A stretch of DNA of 36,393 bases, taken from positions 1 to 36,393 of the forward strand of contig NZ_QFRW01000316.1 of NCBI RefSeq assembly GCF_003265355.1, written 5' to 3'. The notes under the pieces were generated by a model. The model did not search any database. It saw only the letters and a list, made by a program, of their open reading frames with translations, and was not told the origin of the DNA. Below, one piece after another: positions 1-6,879 of this stretch; the stretch's first letter is position 1, and each line of letters starts with the position of its first letter. The position numbers and the translations under genes are program-made. Origin of the DNA: Glycomyces dulcitolivorans (GTDB lineage Bacteria; Actinomycetota; Actinomycetes; Mycobacteriales; Micromonosporaceae).

Positions 1-119
1 CTGCGGCGCGCCGCGGCGACCGCGCGCCCGGTCACGGCGGCCCCGTCGAACCCCGCGGGGGCGTCGGCGGGCAGGCCGCCCAGCTCCTTGCCGAGGAACG
101 TCTCGAAGTCGTCGCTCAT
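1..119 (-). CDS. Partial gene downstream of the sigma factor (N-terminus only)
   Basis: An open frame starts with ATG at 119 and runs off the left edge of the window. Its first about 39 residues begin MSDDFETFLGKELGGLPADA and then become rich in alanine and arginine. The ATG overlaps the stop codon of the sigma-factor gene (ATGA), so the two are translationally coupled. SigE-family sigma genes in actinomycetes are often followed by a coupled membrane or anti-sigma-like protein. The visible N-terminus is compatible with a cytosolic head that could interact with the sigma factor, but no domain can be recognised. The functional assignment is inference from position only. Confidence 0.6.
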   Translation of the reverse strand, partial: MSDDFETFLGKELGGLPADAPAGFDGAAVTGRAVAAARR

Positions 120-679
120 GCCTCCTCCTTCGACGGGGCGACCAGCCCGAGCGCCACGGCGGGGCTCTCGAACCGCTTGCGCATCCCGGCGAGCGCCCGC
201 GACGACTGGCTCTTGACCGTGCCGACCGAGATCCCGAGGATCTCGGCGATCTCGGCGTCGGTGCGGTGCTCGTAGTAGCGCAGCACCAGGATGGCCCGCT
301 GCCGCTTGGGCAGGGCGGTGACGTGGCGCCACATGGCGTCGCGGATCGCGCCACGCTCGGTGAAGTCCGAGCCCCGGTCCGATCCGGACTCCCTGATGTA
401 GTCGGTCGGCCGCTCGTGGTTGGTGCGCTTGCGCCACCAGGAGGCGTTGGTGTTGAACAGGATCCGCTTGGTGTAGCTGTCGATCGACTCGGCCGAGCTG
501 ATCTTGTCCCAGGCCAGGTACGTCTTGGTCAGCGTCAGCTGCACCAGGTCCTCGGCGGTCGTCCAGTTCCCGGTCAGCAGGTACGCCGACCGCAGCAGCA
601 TCCGCGACTTCGCCGCGGCCCACTCGGTGAAGTCCCGGTCCCGGTCCGGCGGCGCATCCGCCGCCGCGCTCTCGCGCAC
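116..679 (-). CDS. SigE-family (ECF-type) RNA polymerase sigma factor
   Basis: The 187-residue product carries the two conserved sigma regions of the actinobacterial SigE family. Region 2 contains the LLRSAYLLTGNWTTAEDLVQ stretch at about 28-47, which binds core polymerase and the -10 element. Region 4 is near 120-170, with LPKRQRAILVLRYYEH followed by the helix-turn-helix AEILGISVGTVKSQ. It should redirect RNA polymerase to a small regulon. The start is the GTG at 679. No ATG lies upstream of region 2, and the next methionine is inside region 2. The C-terminal about 20 residues after region 4 are unconserved. The stop overlaps the start of a second gene at 119, a likely regulatory partner. 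Length and motif order are normal for the family. Target promoters cannot be told from the sequence. Confidence 0.9.
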   Translation of the reverse strand: MRESAAADAPPDRDRDFTEWAAAKSRMLLRSAYLLTGNWTTAEDLVQLTLTKTYLAWDKISSAESIDSYTKRILFNTNASWWRKRTNHERPTDYIRESGSDRGSDFTERGAIRDAMWRHVTALPKRQRAILVLRYYEHRTDAEIAEILGISVGTVKSQSSRALAGMRKRFESPAVALGLVAPSKEEA

Positions 680-855
680 GACGGCACGCGCGCGACCCGA
701 CTCTGCCGCGCCGCTCCCGATGTCGAGCGCGACGGCGTTGAAGCTGTGCTGGCGCAGAGGTCCTCCGAATACGCGGGGCGCCGGCGGCGCCGATCGGAGT
801 ACCTACGCAGTCATGCCCCGCCCGGGTTGCGCCGGGGCGCAGAAAACTCGAAGGA

Positions 856-889
856 GCCGGGCCCGCCTCCGCGAGGAGGCGAGCCCGGC
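856..889 (-). terminator. Terminator hairpin of the secreted-protein gene
   Basis: A 15-bp stem with a 4-nt loop lies just past the stop codon at 901. As minus-strand RNA the single non-Watson-Crick position becomes a U-G wobble, whereas as plus-strand RNA it is a C-A mismatch. The hairpin is therefore better formed in the minus-strand transcript. There is no strong T-run after it, as is usual in GC-rich actinomycetes. Confidence 0.7.
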
Positions 890-900
890 CCTGTTGGCGC

Positions 901-2739
901 TTAAGCGATCCCGTACGAGCGGATCGTCTCGTGGGTGACGGTGTTGCCGTTCTCGTCGGCGGCGGTGAACCGCACCGAGGCGTACGCGGCGTCCTCGGGG
1001 AGGGCCAGCTGCGCGGTCGCGGTGTTCCCGTCGCGGTCGATCGCCACCGGCGCCCAGGTCGCGCCGTCGTCGAACGAGACCTCGAACGTCATCGCGGCGC
1101 AGACCTGCTGGTCGGCGCCCGGCTGCTGCGCGAACTCCAGGGCGATCTCCTGCACGGTCCCGCCCTGCGCCGAGCCGTTCACGACGCCCGAGGCCGCGAA
1201 CTCGACCACGGACACCGGCAGGACCGGGTTGCCCTGCGGGTCGTAGTCGAACGTCCACTCCGCCGCCGAACGCGTCCCCAGCGGCGTCCACGACGCGTTC
1301 CGGTCGGCGCTCGCGGCCAGCGTCAGCTCCCCGGCCGGGACGGCCGCCGCTTCGAGGCCGAGGCCGATCTCCGAGTTCTCGGCGAGCACCTCCCCGTTCT
1401 GGGACAGGGTGATCTTCCCGGGCAGGTACTCGCTCTGGATGCCTTCGCCCCCAGTGGAGGACGAGAACATCCAGGGACCGAAGTACAGGCCCTCCATCGC
1501 GTCCCACCGGACGAACGTGGCCGGGGGCCAGTCCTGCCCGTTGTTGTCGATGCCCACCGACAGGGGCGCGTTGTTCCAACTCATGTCCTGCACCGAGCCC
1601 GCGTCGAGCACTCCGCTGCGGTGGTGGACCAGGTCCCACGCGGACCCGGGGCCGCCCTCGTACGGGAAGTACGCGCGGTGCTCCCACGCGACGTCGCCGC
1701 CGGCGGTGTAGAACTCGGTGCGCGAGGACGGCAGGGCGACCTCACCGGTGCTGATGTACATCGACGCCGGGTAGTCCGGATGCTCGGACAGGTCCTGCCG
1801 GGTGAAGGAGCCCTTGGTGCCGAGCGCCTGGTAATGCGCTTCGATCCTCGCGAGGTCCTCGTCCTCCACGGGCGGAGTCAGATCCCCGCGGAACCCGCCG
1901 GACCCGTGCCGGAACAGGTTGTAGCCGTACGCATCGTCAGTGCTCGTGAGCCCTTCGCGCAGCACGTACCCGACGTCATTGGCGGCCGAAAGCCGGACGC
2001 TCGGAATCGCGTACATGTCGCCGCCGGGCAGGGCCCAGAAGCCCAGCCACGCGCCGTCGCCCTCTTCGTGGCCCGGCCCGTAGCTGAAGACGTCGAGCAT
2101 GACGCTCTCGGTCTCGGCCTCGCGGTCGAGATCGAACCCGACCGGCACCGCCTTGGCGCCGTCCACGAGGACCTCGACCGGGTTCTCCCCGACGCGGATC
2201 TCCTGAACCGAGGAGACCACATCGGAGTCGTTCTCCTCGGGTCCCTTGTACATCATGGTGACCAGGTGGTACCGCCCCGGCTCCAGCGCGAGCTCGGCGG
2301 TGCCCCCTTCGACGAACTCGGGCCCGCCGCCCTCCGTCGACCCGACCCGCACCCACGACACCGCGAAGGTGTCCGGCGCCGACCCGTCGAGCCATTCACC
2401 GGTCACGGTGACGTTCGGCTCGACCTCCGCCGCCGCCTCGAACCCGGAGCCGGGTGAGTCCACATTGAACTCCTCCAAGTCGTACTCGCCCGAGGCGACC
2501 TCGTCGACCGCATCGACCGGCACCACGACCCGGTCCCCGTCGGCGTCCTTCCCGACGCTGAACGCCCCGCCTTCCGGCAGCGCCAGCGTCCCGTCGGCCG
2601 CGATCCCCACGGTCTCCCCGGTCGGCAGCACCACCTCGTCCGCCGCTTCCACCGGCGCCTCCGCCTGCGCCCCGGCGACCCCGGGCGCGAGCCCGGCCCC
2701 TGCCAGTACCGCGACCGCGCCTATCAGCCGTCTCCGCAT
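901..2739 (-). CDS. Secreted protein resembling the non-catalytic parts of S8 peptidases
   Basis: The 612-residue product begins with a Sec signal peptide: MRRRLIGAV, then a hydrophobic core, ending at about AGAQA (residue 25). Residues about 34-95 (VVLPTGETVGIAADGTLALP, then a VVVPVDAV stretch and a YDLEEFNVD stretch) resemble the pro-region of large actinobacterial subtilase-like proteins. From about 340 to the end it follows the pattern of the C-terminal accessory region of those proteases: an FYTAGGDVAWEH segment, a KITLSQNGEVLAENSE strand pair, a TRSAAEWTFDYD segment, and a final Ig-like FEVSFDDGATWAP domain ending VTHETIRSYGIA. The catalytic segments of subtilases (Asp, HGTH, GTSxAxP) are all absent. 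The S8 relation comes from remembered family patterns, not a search. The start is supported by GGAGG spaced 4 nt before the ATG. A cell-surface or extracellular binding role is inference. Confidence 0.7.
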   Translation of the reverse strand: MRRRLIGAVAVLAGAGLAPGVAGAQAEAPVEAADEVVLPTGETVGIAADGTLALPEGGAFSVGKDADGDRVVVPVDAVDEVASGEYDLEEFNVDSPGSGFEAAAEVEPNVTVTGEWLDGSAPDTFAVSWVRVGSTEGGGPEFVEGGTAELALEPGRYHLVTMMYKGPEENDSDVVSSVQEIRVGENPVEVLVDGAKAVPVGFDLDREAETESVMLDVFSYGPGHEEGDGAWLGFWALPGGDMYAIPSVRLSAANDVGYVLREGLTSTDDAYGYNLFRHGSGGFRGDLTPPVEDEDLARIEAHYQALGTKGSFTRQDLSEHPDYPASMYISTGEVALPSSRTEFYTAGGDVAWEHRAYFPYEGGPGSAWDLVHHRSGVLDAGSVQDMSWNNAPLSVGIDNNGQDWPPATFVRWDAMEGLYFGPWMFSSSTGGEGIQSEYLPGKITLSQNGEVLAENSEIGLGLEAAAVPAGELTLAASADRNASWTPLGTRSAAEWTFDYDPQGNPVLPVSVVEFAASGVVNGSAQGGTVQEIALEFAQQPGADQQVCAAMTFEVSFDDGATWAPVAIDRDGNTATAQLALPEDAAYASVRFTAADENGNTVTHETIRSYGIA

Positions 2740-2822
2740 GAAACCTCCGAACCGGATGGATGTCCTTGTCCCGGTTCATAGGTGCGCGACCCCGCGCCAG
2801 GTTGTCCATCGGCCGGACACGC

Positions 2823-2852
2823 AAAAAGGCCGCCCGCGCGAGCGAGCAGCCT
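2823..2852 (-). terminator. Rho-independent terminator after tRNA-Val
   Basis: On the minus strand an 11-bp stem (two G-U wobbles) with loop TCGC is followed at once by TTTTT. It lies about 25 nt beyond the 3' end of the tRNA gene and ends its transcript before the secreted-protein gene. Confidence 0.8.
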
Positions 2853-2875
2853 GTGAAGGACCGAATTCCAGTCGG

Positions 2876-2947
2876 TGGGTGCTACAGGGATCGAACCTGT
2901 GACCACCTCGTTGTAAGCGAGGTGCTCTACCGCTGAGCTAAGCACCC
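2876..2947 (-). tRNA. tRNA-Val (anticodon UAC)
   Basis: The 72-nt minus-strand sequence folds as a full cloverleaf. The acceptor stem is GGGTGCT/AGCACCC with discriminator A. The D arm is GCTC...GAGC. The anticodon stem CCTCG/CGAGG has loop CTTACAA (anticodon TAC), and the T arm is ACAGG-TTCGATC-CCTGT. The anticodon reads GUA and other valine codons. The CCA end is not encoded (the following bases are CCG). A U-rich terminator follows. Confidence 0.97.
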
Positions 2948-3088
2948 TGGGGCGCGATGGGGGCGCGCCGAGCCTGAGAAAGGGTACCTGAACGGGGGCT
3001 TGGGCGCGAGTGCAGGGTCTCAGGGGTCGGGCGGGGAGAGGCGCCGCACATCCGGAATTCTGTGGAAGGTTCAAGTGTTGGCCGTGGG

Positions 3089-3820
3089 GTGACAACGCTT
3101 GAGAAGAACACGCTGCGGGTGGACATCTGGTCGGATATCGCCTGCCCTTGGTGCTATGTCGGCAAGGCCCGGTTCGATAAGGCCGTGCAGGAACTCGAAG
3201 GGAAGGTCGCCGTCGAGGTGCGGCACCGCTCCTTCGAGCTCGACCCGAACCGCGAGCCCGGTGTGGCCGAGGCCGTGGTGCCGATGATCGCCAAGAAGTA
3301 CGGCATCAGCCCGGCCCAGGCGCAGGCGAACGAGTACAAGCTCGGCGAGCTCGCCCAGCTGGAGGGCCTCGAATACCGGACCGAAAATCGAGATCATGGG
3401 AACACCTTCGATCTCCACCGTCTGCTCCATCTCGCCTCTGACCGGGGCTTGGAGGCCGAGGTCTGGAAGGCGTTCTACATCGCCAACTTCGCCGACGAGG
3501 CCTCTATCTTCGACCGCGAGCGCGTCGTGGCCGTCTCCGTGGCCGCCGGGCTCGACGAGGCCGAGGTCAACGCCGTGCTCGACAACCCCGAGCGGTACAA
3601 GGACGCCGTGCGCGCCGACGAGGCCGAGGCGGCCGCGCTCGGGGCGAACGGGGTGCCGTTCTTCGTGATCGACGAGAAGTACGGGGTCTCCGGGGCCCAG
3701 CCGACCGCGCTGTTCACCGAGATCCTCGAAAAGGCGTGGGACGAGAAGAAGCCCGCGATCACGACGATCGCCGGCGCCGACGACGCCGAGGCGTGCGGCC
3801 CGGAGGGCTGCGCGATCTGA
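3089..3820 (+). CDS. DsbA family oxidoreductase (FrnE-like)
   Basis: The product (about 243 residues from GTG 3089) has a thioredoxin fold with an inserted helical domain. It starts with the strand LRVDIWSDIACPWCYVGKARF, and the CPWC redox motif is near residue 17. A helical insertion follows, and the cis-proline region GVPFFVIDEKYGVSGAQPTA is near the C-terminus, as in DsbA/FrnE (2-hydroxychromene-2-carboxylate isomerase-like) proteins. There is no signal peptide, so it acts in the cytoplasm, probably in thiol-disulfide exchange or oxidative-stress defence. The tail holds two more cysteines (ACGPEGCAI). The start is uncertain: GTG 3062 (nine codons earlier) and GTG 3116 are in frame and none has a good Shine-Dalgarno. 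It stands alone, 87 nt upstream of the next gene. Confidence 0.85.
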   Translation: MTTLEKNTLRVDIWSDIACPWCYVGKARFDKAVQELEGKVAVEVRHRSFELDPNREPGVAEAVVPMIAKKYGISPAQAQANEYKLGELAQLEGLEYRTENRDHGNTFDLHRLLHLASDRGLEAEVWKAFYIANFADEASIFDRERVVAVSVAAGLDEAEVNAVLDNPERYKDAVRADEAEAAALGANGVPFFVIDEKYGVSGAQPTALFTEILEKAWDEKKPAITTIAGADDAEACGPEGCAI

Positions 3821-3907
3821 TCCGGGCGGAAGTGGCGAAACCCTCACGATTGGGCGCGTCCGGGCATATCCTGAGGCGAATTCCGACCAACGAGGAGGCG
3901 GTCAGCC

Positions 3908-5059
3908 ATGCCCATGGATCGCGAGACGCAGCTCAAGCTGGTGAACCTGCGGGACGAAGCCGGCGTGCTCTCGCTCTACGTCAATGCGGACCCCCGGCAG
4001 GAGGGAGCGACCCCGCCCTGGAAGACCCGACTCGACCAGGGCGTCAAGCAGCTCCTCGAAGCCGTCGACAACGGCACCAGGTCCCTCCTGGGCCGCCGCG
4101 TCGAAGAGCTCAAGATCGACATCGAAGCGCTCGTCCACCCCGGCTCGCCCGGGGTCGGGCGGGCGCTCTTCGTCGCACTCGGCACCGGTGAGACCTACAC
4201 CGTCGGGTTGCAGACGCCCCTGACCGACCGCGTCGCGCTCGGGCCGCGGTCGCACATCGCCCCCATGTTCGGCGCGTGGGCCGAGGGCTCGCCCGTCGGC
4301 GTCGCCGTCGTCGACGGCAAGGGCATGCGGCTCTTGGACAGCCGCTTCGGCAAGTGCGAGGAGGTCTCCGGCCTCCTGTTCGAGCTCGACACCTCCGAAT
4401 GGCGCGTCATGAAGGGCCCCGGCGGGCACGGACGCGACTTCCACAGCTCGTCCACCCAGTACGACCTGTTCGACTACCGCGTCGCCGAGCACCTCCAGAA
4501 GTTCCTCGCCGCCGCCCACTCCACACTGGAGGAGCACACGGCCGAGTTCGGCTGGGAGCTCCTCGTCGTCACCGGCGAGCCCGAGCTCGTCGAGGCCGCC
4601 TCGAAATCGCTGCGGAACGGCGTCAAGGCCGAGGTCGTGCCCTCGCAGCTGGTGCTCAGCCAGAAGTCGCCCGCGCAGATCCAGCAGGCGCTCGCGCCCG
4701 AGATCGCCGCCGCCAGGCGGGCCCGGGACGAGCGGCTCGCCACCGACTTCGCCGAAGCGCCGCCCAGGGCCGCGATCGGATCGGAGGAGGTGCTCGACGC
4801 CCTCCAGGGCGGCCGGGTCGACCGGCTCGTCATCGAGCGCGACTCGGTCTGGAGCGCCCGCAAGATCCCCGAGGGCGCGGTCCTTGCCGACGCCGTCGCG
4901 CCCGGCGAAGCGGAGGTCGCCACGGCGATCGCCGAAGCGCAGCTCGGTGAGGCGATGATCGAGATGGCGCTGGCGTCGGACGCCCGCGTGTCGATCCTCG
5001 GCGAGGGCGTCGACCTGGGGGAGAAGGCCGGCGGGGTGGGGGCGTTCCTGCGCTGGTGA
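3908..5059 (+). CDS. aeRF1-like (baeRF/VLRF1-type) release-factor-fold protein
   Basis: The 383-residue soluble product opens with LVNLRDEAGVLSLYVNADPR. It continues with a basic helical region and then the strand pattern VGVAVVDGKGMRLLDSRFGK near 135-155. A middle domain with HGRDFHSS and a C-terminal Rossmann-like domain (WELLVVTGEPELVEAASKSL, then VDRLVIERD) follow. This order resembles the bacterial relatives of eukaryotic release factor 1 and Vms1, some of which act on peptidyl-tRNA at stalled ribosomes. No GGQ-type loop is obvious, so hydrolytic activity is not established. The start has GAGGAGG about 8 nt upstream; a second ATG lies two codons later. The assignment rests on remembered family patterns and should be read as a fold-level call. 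Confidence 0.6.
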   Translation: MPMDRETQLKLVNLRDEAGVLSLYVNADPRQEGATPPWKTRLDQGVKQLLEAVDNGTRSLLGRRVEELKIDIEALVHPGSPGVGRALFVALGTGETYTVGLQTPLTDRVALGPRSHIAPMFGAWAEGSPVGVAVVDGKGMRLLDSRFGKCEEVSGLLFELDTSEWRVMKGPGGHGRDFHSSSTQYDLFDYRVAEHLQKFLAAAHSTLEEHTAEFGWELLVVTGEPELVEAASKSLRNGVKAEVVPSQLVLSQKSPAQIQQALAPEIAAARRARDERLATDFAEAPPRAAIGSEEVLDALQGGRVDRLVIERDSVWSARKIPEGAVLADAVAPGEAEVATAIAEAQLGEAMIEMALASDARVSILGEGVDLGEKAGGVGAFLRW

Positions 5060-5078
5060 CAGCCTCTTGAGTAGCTAG

Positions 5079-5097
5079 TTAGGTTATGCTAACCTAT
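5079..5097. promoter_or_regulatory. DtxR/IdeR iron box (near-consensus)
   Basis: TTAGGTTATGCTAACCTAT matches 17 of 19 positions of the actinobacterial DtxR/IdeR operator TTAGGTTAGGCTAACCTAA. It contains TATGCT, which fits a -10 element (TAnnnT). It lies 20 nt past a stop codon and 17 nt before a strong hairpin, and the next start codon is 183 nt away. The gene it would control is not evident. An iron-repressed short transcript, an antisense transcript, or control of the monooxygenase are all possible. Confidence 0.75.
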
Positions 5098-5113
5098 CTT
5101 CGGCAGTTCGAAT

Positions 5114-5147
5114 TAGGGCCGCGAGTCTCTCACCTCTCGCGGCCCTA
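5114..5147 (+). terminator. Hairpin terminator between the release-factor-like gene and the monooxygenase
   Basis: A perfect 12-bp stem, TAGGGCCGCGAG with CTCGCGGCCCTA, has a 10-nt pyrimidine-rich loop. It is followed by a moderately T-rich stretch (GCTGCTTTCTC). It would end the upstream gene and also any short transcript started at the iron box. The stem is symmetric, so it could work in both directions. Confidence 0.65.
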
Positions 5148-5218
5148 GCTGCTTTCTCGGGACGTCCCGTTCCTGCCTGCTGCGTCACATTGGGGCCGTC
5201 GGGGGTTCCCTGCCGCAG

Positions 5219-5256
5219 GAATTCAACGTATGTTGAATTCATCAAGCGTTGAATTC
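5219..5256. promoter_or_regulatory. Operator: palindrome plus repeated half-site upstream of the FAD monooxygenase
   Basis: Arms GAATTCAAC and GTTGAATTC (9 bp, perfect, 4-nt spacer GTAT) occupy 5219-5240. A third copy of GTTGAATTC lies at 5248-5256, exactly 16 bp after the second arm. This AT-rich, repeated layout 24-60 bp before a start codon is typical of MarR- or TetR-type repressor sites. No regulator gene is adjacent, so the repressor must be encoded elsewhere. Confidence 0.7.
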
Positions 5257-5279
5257 GGATCACCCCCAAGGAGCACGCC

Positions 5280-6692
5280 ATGTCCGACCAGCAGCAGACC
5301 GAGGTCATCGTCGTTGGAGCCGGGCCCACCGGGCTCCTCCTCGCGGGCGACCTCGCCGAAGCCGGCGTCCAGGTGCTCGTGCTGGAGAAGCGCGGCGCCG
5401 AGATCTCGAACCTGTCCCGCGCCTTCGCCGTCCACGCCCGCACGCTCGAAGTCCTCGACGCCCGCGGCCTCACCGACGACCTGTTCGCCCTCGGCGGCAA
5501 CCGCCTCGGCGAGCTCTTCCTCTTCGGCAGGGCGAAGGTGAAGCTCAGCGGCCTCGACACCCGCTTCCCCGAGGTCCTCATGACCCCGCAGTACAACGTC
5601 GAGCGCGTCCTGCGCGAGCGCGCCGCCGCCGCGGGCGCCGAGTTCCGCTTCGGCCACAAGGTGACCGGGATCGACCAGGCCGGCGGCCGCGTCACCGTCC
5701 ACACCGACCATGGGGACTTCACCGCTCCGTACGTCGTCGGCACCGACGGCGTCCGCTCCGCGGTCCGCGAGGCCGTCGGCATCCCCTTCCCCGGGGAGGC
5801 CGTCCTCGAATCGATGATGCTCGCCGACGCCGTGCTCGACGAGCCCCCGGCCCACAGCCCGTCCGTCGGGAGTGCGAACGGCGCCTTCTGCTTCATCGCC
5901 GACTTCGGCGACGGCACCTGGCGCGTCATCGCCTGGAACGCCGCCGACCAGCAGGGCGACGACGTCCCCGTCGAGACCCCCGAGATCCGCACCGCCCTCA
6001 AGCTCGCGTTCGGCACCGACTTCGGCATGCACGAGCCGAGCTGGTCCTCGCGGTTCCACTGCGACGAGCGCCAGGCCCCGACCTACCGCTCCGGCGGCGT
6101 GTTCCTCGCCGGGGACGCCGCGCACTGCCACTCGCCCGCCGGCGGCATGGGCATGAACACCGGCATCCAGGACGCCGCGAACCTGTCGTGGAAGCTCGCC
6201 GCGGTCCTGCGCGGCGCCGACGCGGCGCTGCTCGACACCTACGAGGCCGAGCGCCACCCCGTCGGCGAGATGGTCCTGCGCTCCAGCGGCCGGATCATCC
6301 GCGTCGCGGCCAACAAGTCGAAGGTCATGAAGGTCGTCCGCGGCGCCGTCCTCGGGACCGCGATGCGCTTCGACACGGTGCAGCACAAGGTCACCGGGCT
6401 CATCAGCGGCATCGACGTCCACTACCCGCACGCCCACGGCGAGCACCGCCTCGTCGGCACCCGAGCCGAGGACGTCGACCTCGCGGACGGCTCGCGCCTC
6501 TACGAGGCCCTGCGCGGCGGCCGGTTCGTCGTCCTCGACGGCACCGAACCCACTGCGGCCGTTGACGTCGCCTCGGCCGAACCTGACGGCCTGACCCGCG
6601 TCGTGCGCCCCGACGGCTACATCGGCTGGGTCGGCGAGGACGACCCCGCGGCGGTCCGGGCCTACCTGGAGGCCTGCGCCGGGAAGCTCTGA
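5280..6692 (+). CDS. FAD-dependent aromatic-ring monooxygenase (class A flavoprotein)
   Basis: The 470-residue protein carries the fingerprints of the PheA/TfdB-type hydroxylases. They are the dinucleotide motif VIVVGAGPTGLLLAGDL at 9-25, the DG motif YVVGTDGVRSAVREAVGI, and the GD motif VFLAGDAAHCHSPAGGMGMN, which closes the FAD site. The C-terminal about 110 residues look like the truncated thioredoxin-like domain of this class. Such enzymes use NAD(P)H and oxygen to hydroxylate phenols, polyketides or antibiotics such as rifampicin; the substrate cannot be read from sequence. AAGGAG spaced 7 nt before ATG 5280 fixes the start. The gene is monocistronic, between a palindromic operator and a strong terminator, which suggests substrate-induced expression. 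The length suits rifampicin monooxygenase-like enzymes, but that is only one option. Confidence 0.88.
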   Translation: MSDQQQTEVIVVGAGPTGLLLAGDLAEAGVQVLVLEKRGAEISNLSRAFAVHARTLEVLDARGLTDDLFALGGNRLGELFLFGRAKVKLSGLDTRFPEVLMTPQYNVERVLRERAAAAGAEFRFGHKVTGIDQAGGRVTVHTDHGDFTAPYVVGTDGVRSAVREAVGIPFPGEAVLESMMLADAVLDEPPAHSPSVGSANGAFCFIADFGDGTWRVIAWNAADQQGDDVPVETPEIRTALKLAFGTDFGMHEPSWSSRFHCDERQAPTYRSGGVFLAGDAAHCHSPAGGMGMNTGIQDAANLSWKLAAVLRGADAALLDTYEAERHPVGEMVLRSSGRIIRVAANKSKVMKVVRGAVLGTAMRFDTVQHKVTGLISGIDVHYPHAHGEHRLVGTRAEDVDLADGSRLYEALRGGRFVVLDGTEPTAAVDVASAEPDGLTRVVRPDGYIGWVGEDDPAAVRAYLEACAGKL

Positions 6693-6716
6693 CACGGACT
6701 CATTTCCAGGAAACCG

Positions 6717-6750
6717 GACGGCGGCGGGCCCTCGCCCGCCGCCGTCTTTC
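6717..6750 (+). terminator. Rho-independent terminator of the FAD monooxygenase
   Basis: A perfect 13-bp stem (GACGGCGGCGGGC/GCCCGCCGCCGTC) with loop CCTC is followed by TTTCC. It begins 25 nt after the stop codon at 6692. Confidence 0.85.
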
Positions 6751-6785
6751 CGTCTCTTATGGCCGTTGGCGGCGCGCCCGCGCGA

Positions 6786-6807
6786 GTTCGCCGCGCGTTC
6801 ACCCGCT
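6786..6807 (+). promoter_or_regulatory. PHO-box-like direct repeat (PhoP binding candidate)
   Basis: Two adjoining 11-nt units, GTTCGCCGCGC and GTTCACCCGCT, match the actinobacterial PhoP unit GTTCACC-N4 at 6 of 7 and 7 of 7 core positions. They lie 73-94 nt upstream of a Tat-exported phosphoesterase, a plausible phosphate-starvation gene. A separate inverted repeat, TGGACTG/CAGTCCA with a 16-nt spacer, sits at 6821-6850 between this box and the gene. Confidence 0.5.
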
Positions 6808-6879
6808 GAAGGTTGAGACTTGGACTGATATGTCGTTAACTTGCAGTCCATCCGGTTTCATCATGAGATATGAGGTTCA

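Noticed and set aside
803-1687. 294-residue minus-strand frame overlapping the secreted-protein gene and its terminator
   Set aside because: Arg/Gly/Pro-rich out-of-frame shadow. The 901-2739 gene has a ribosome site, signal peptide and terminator.
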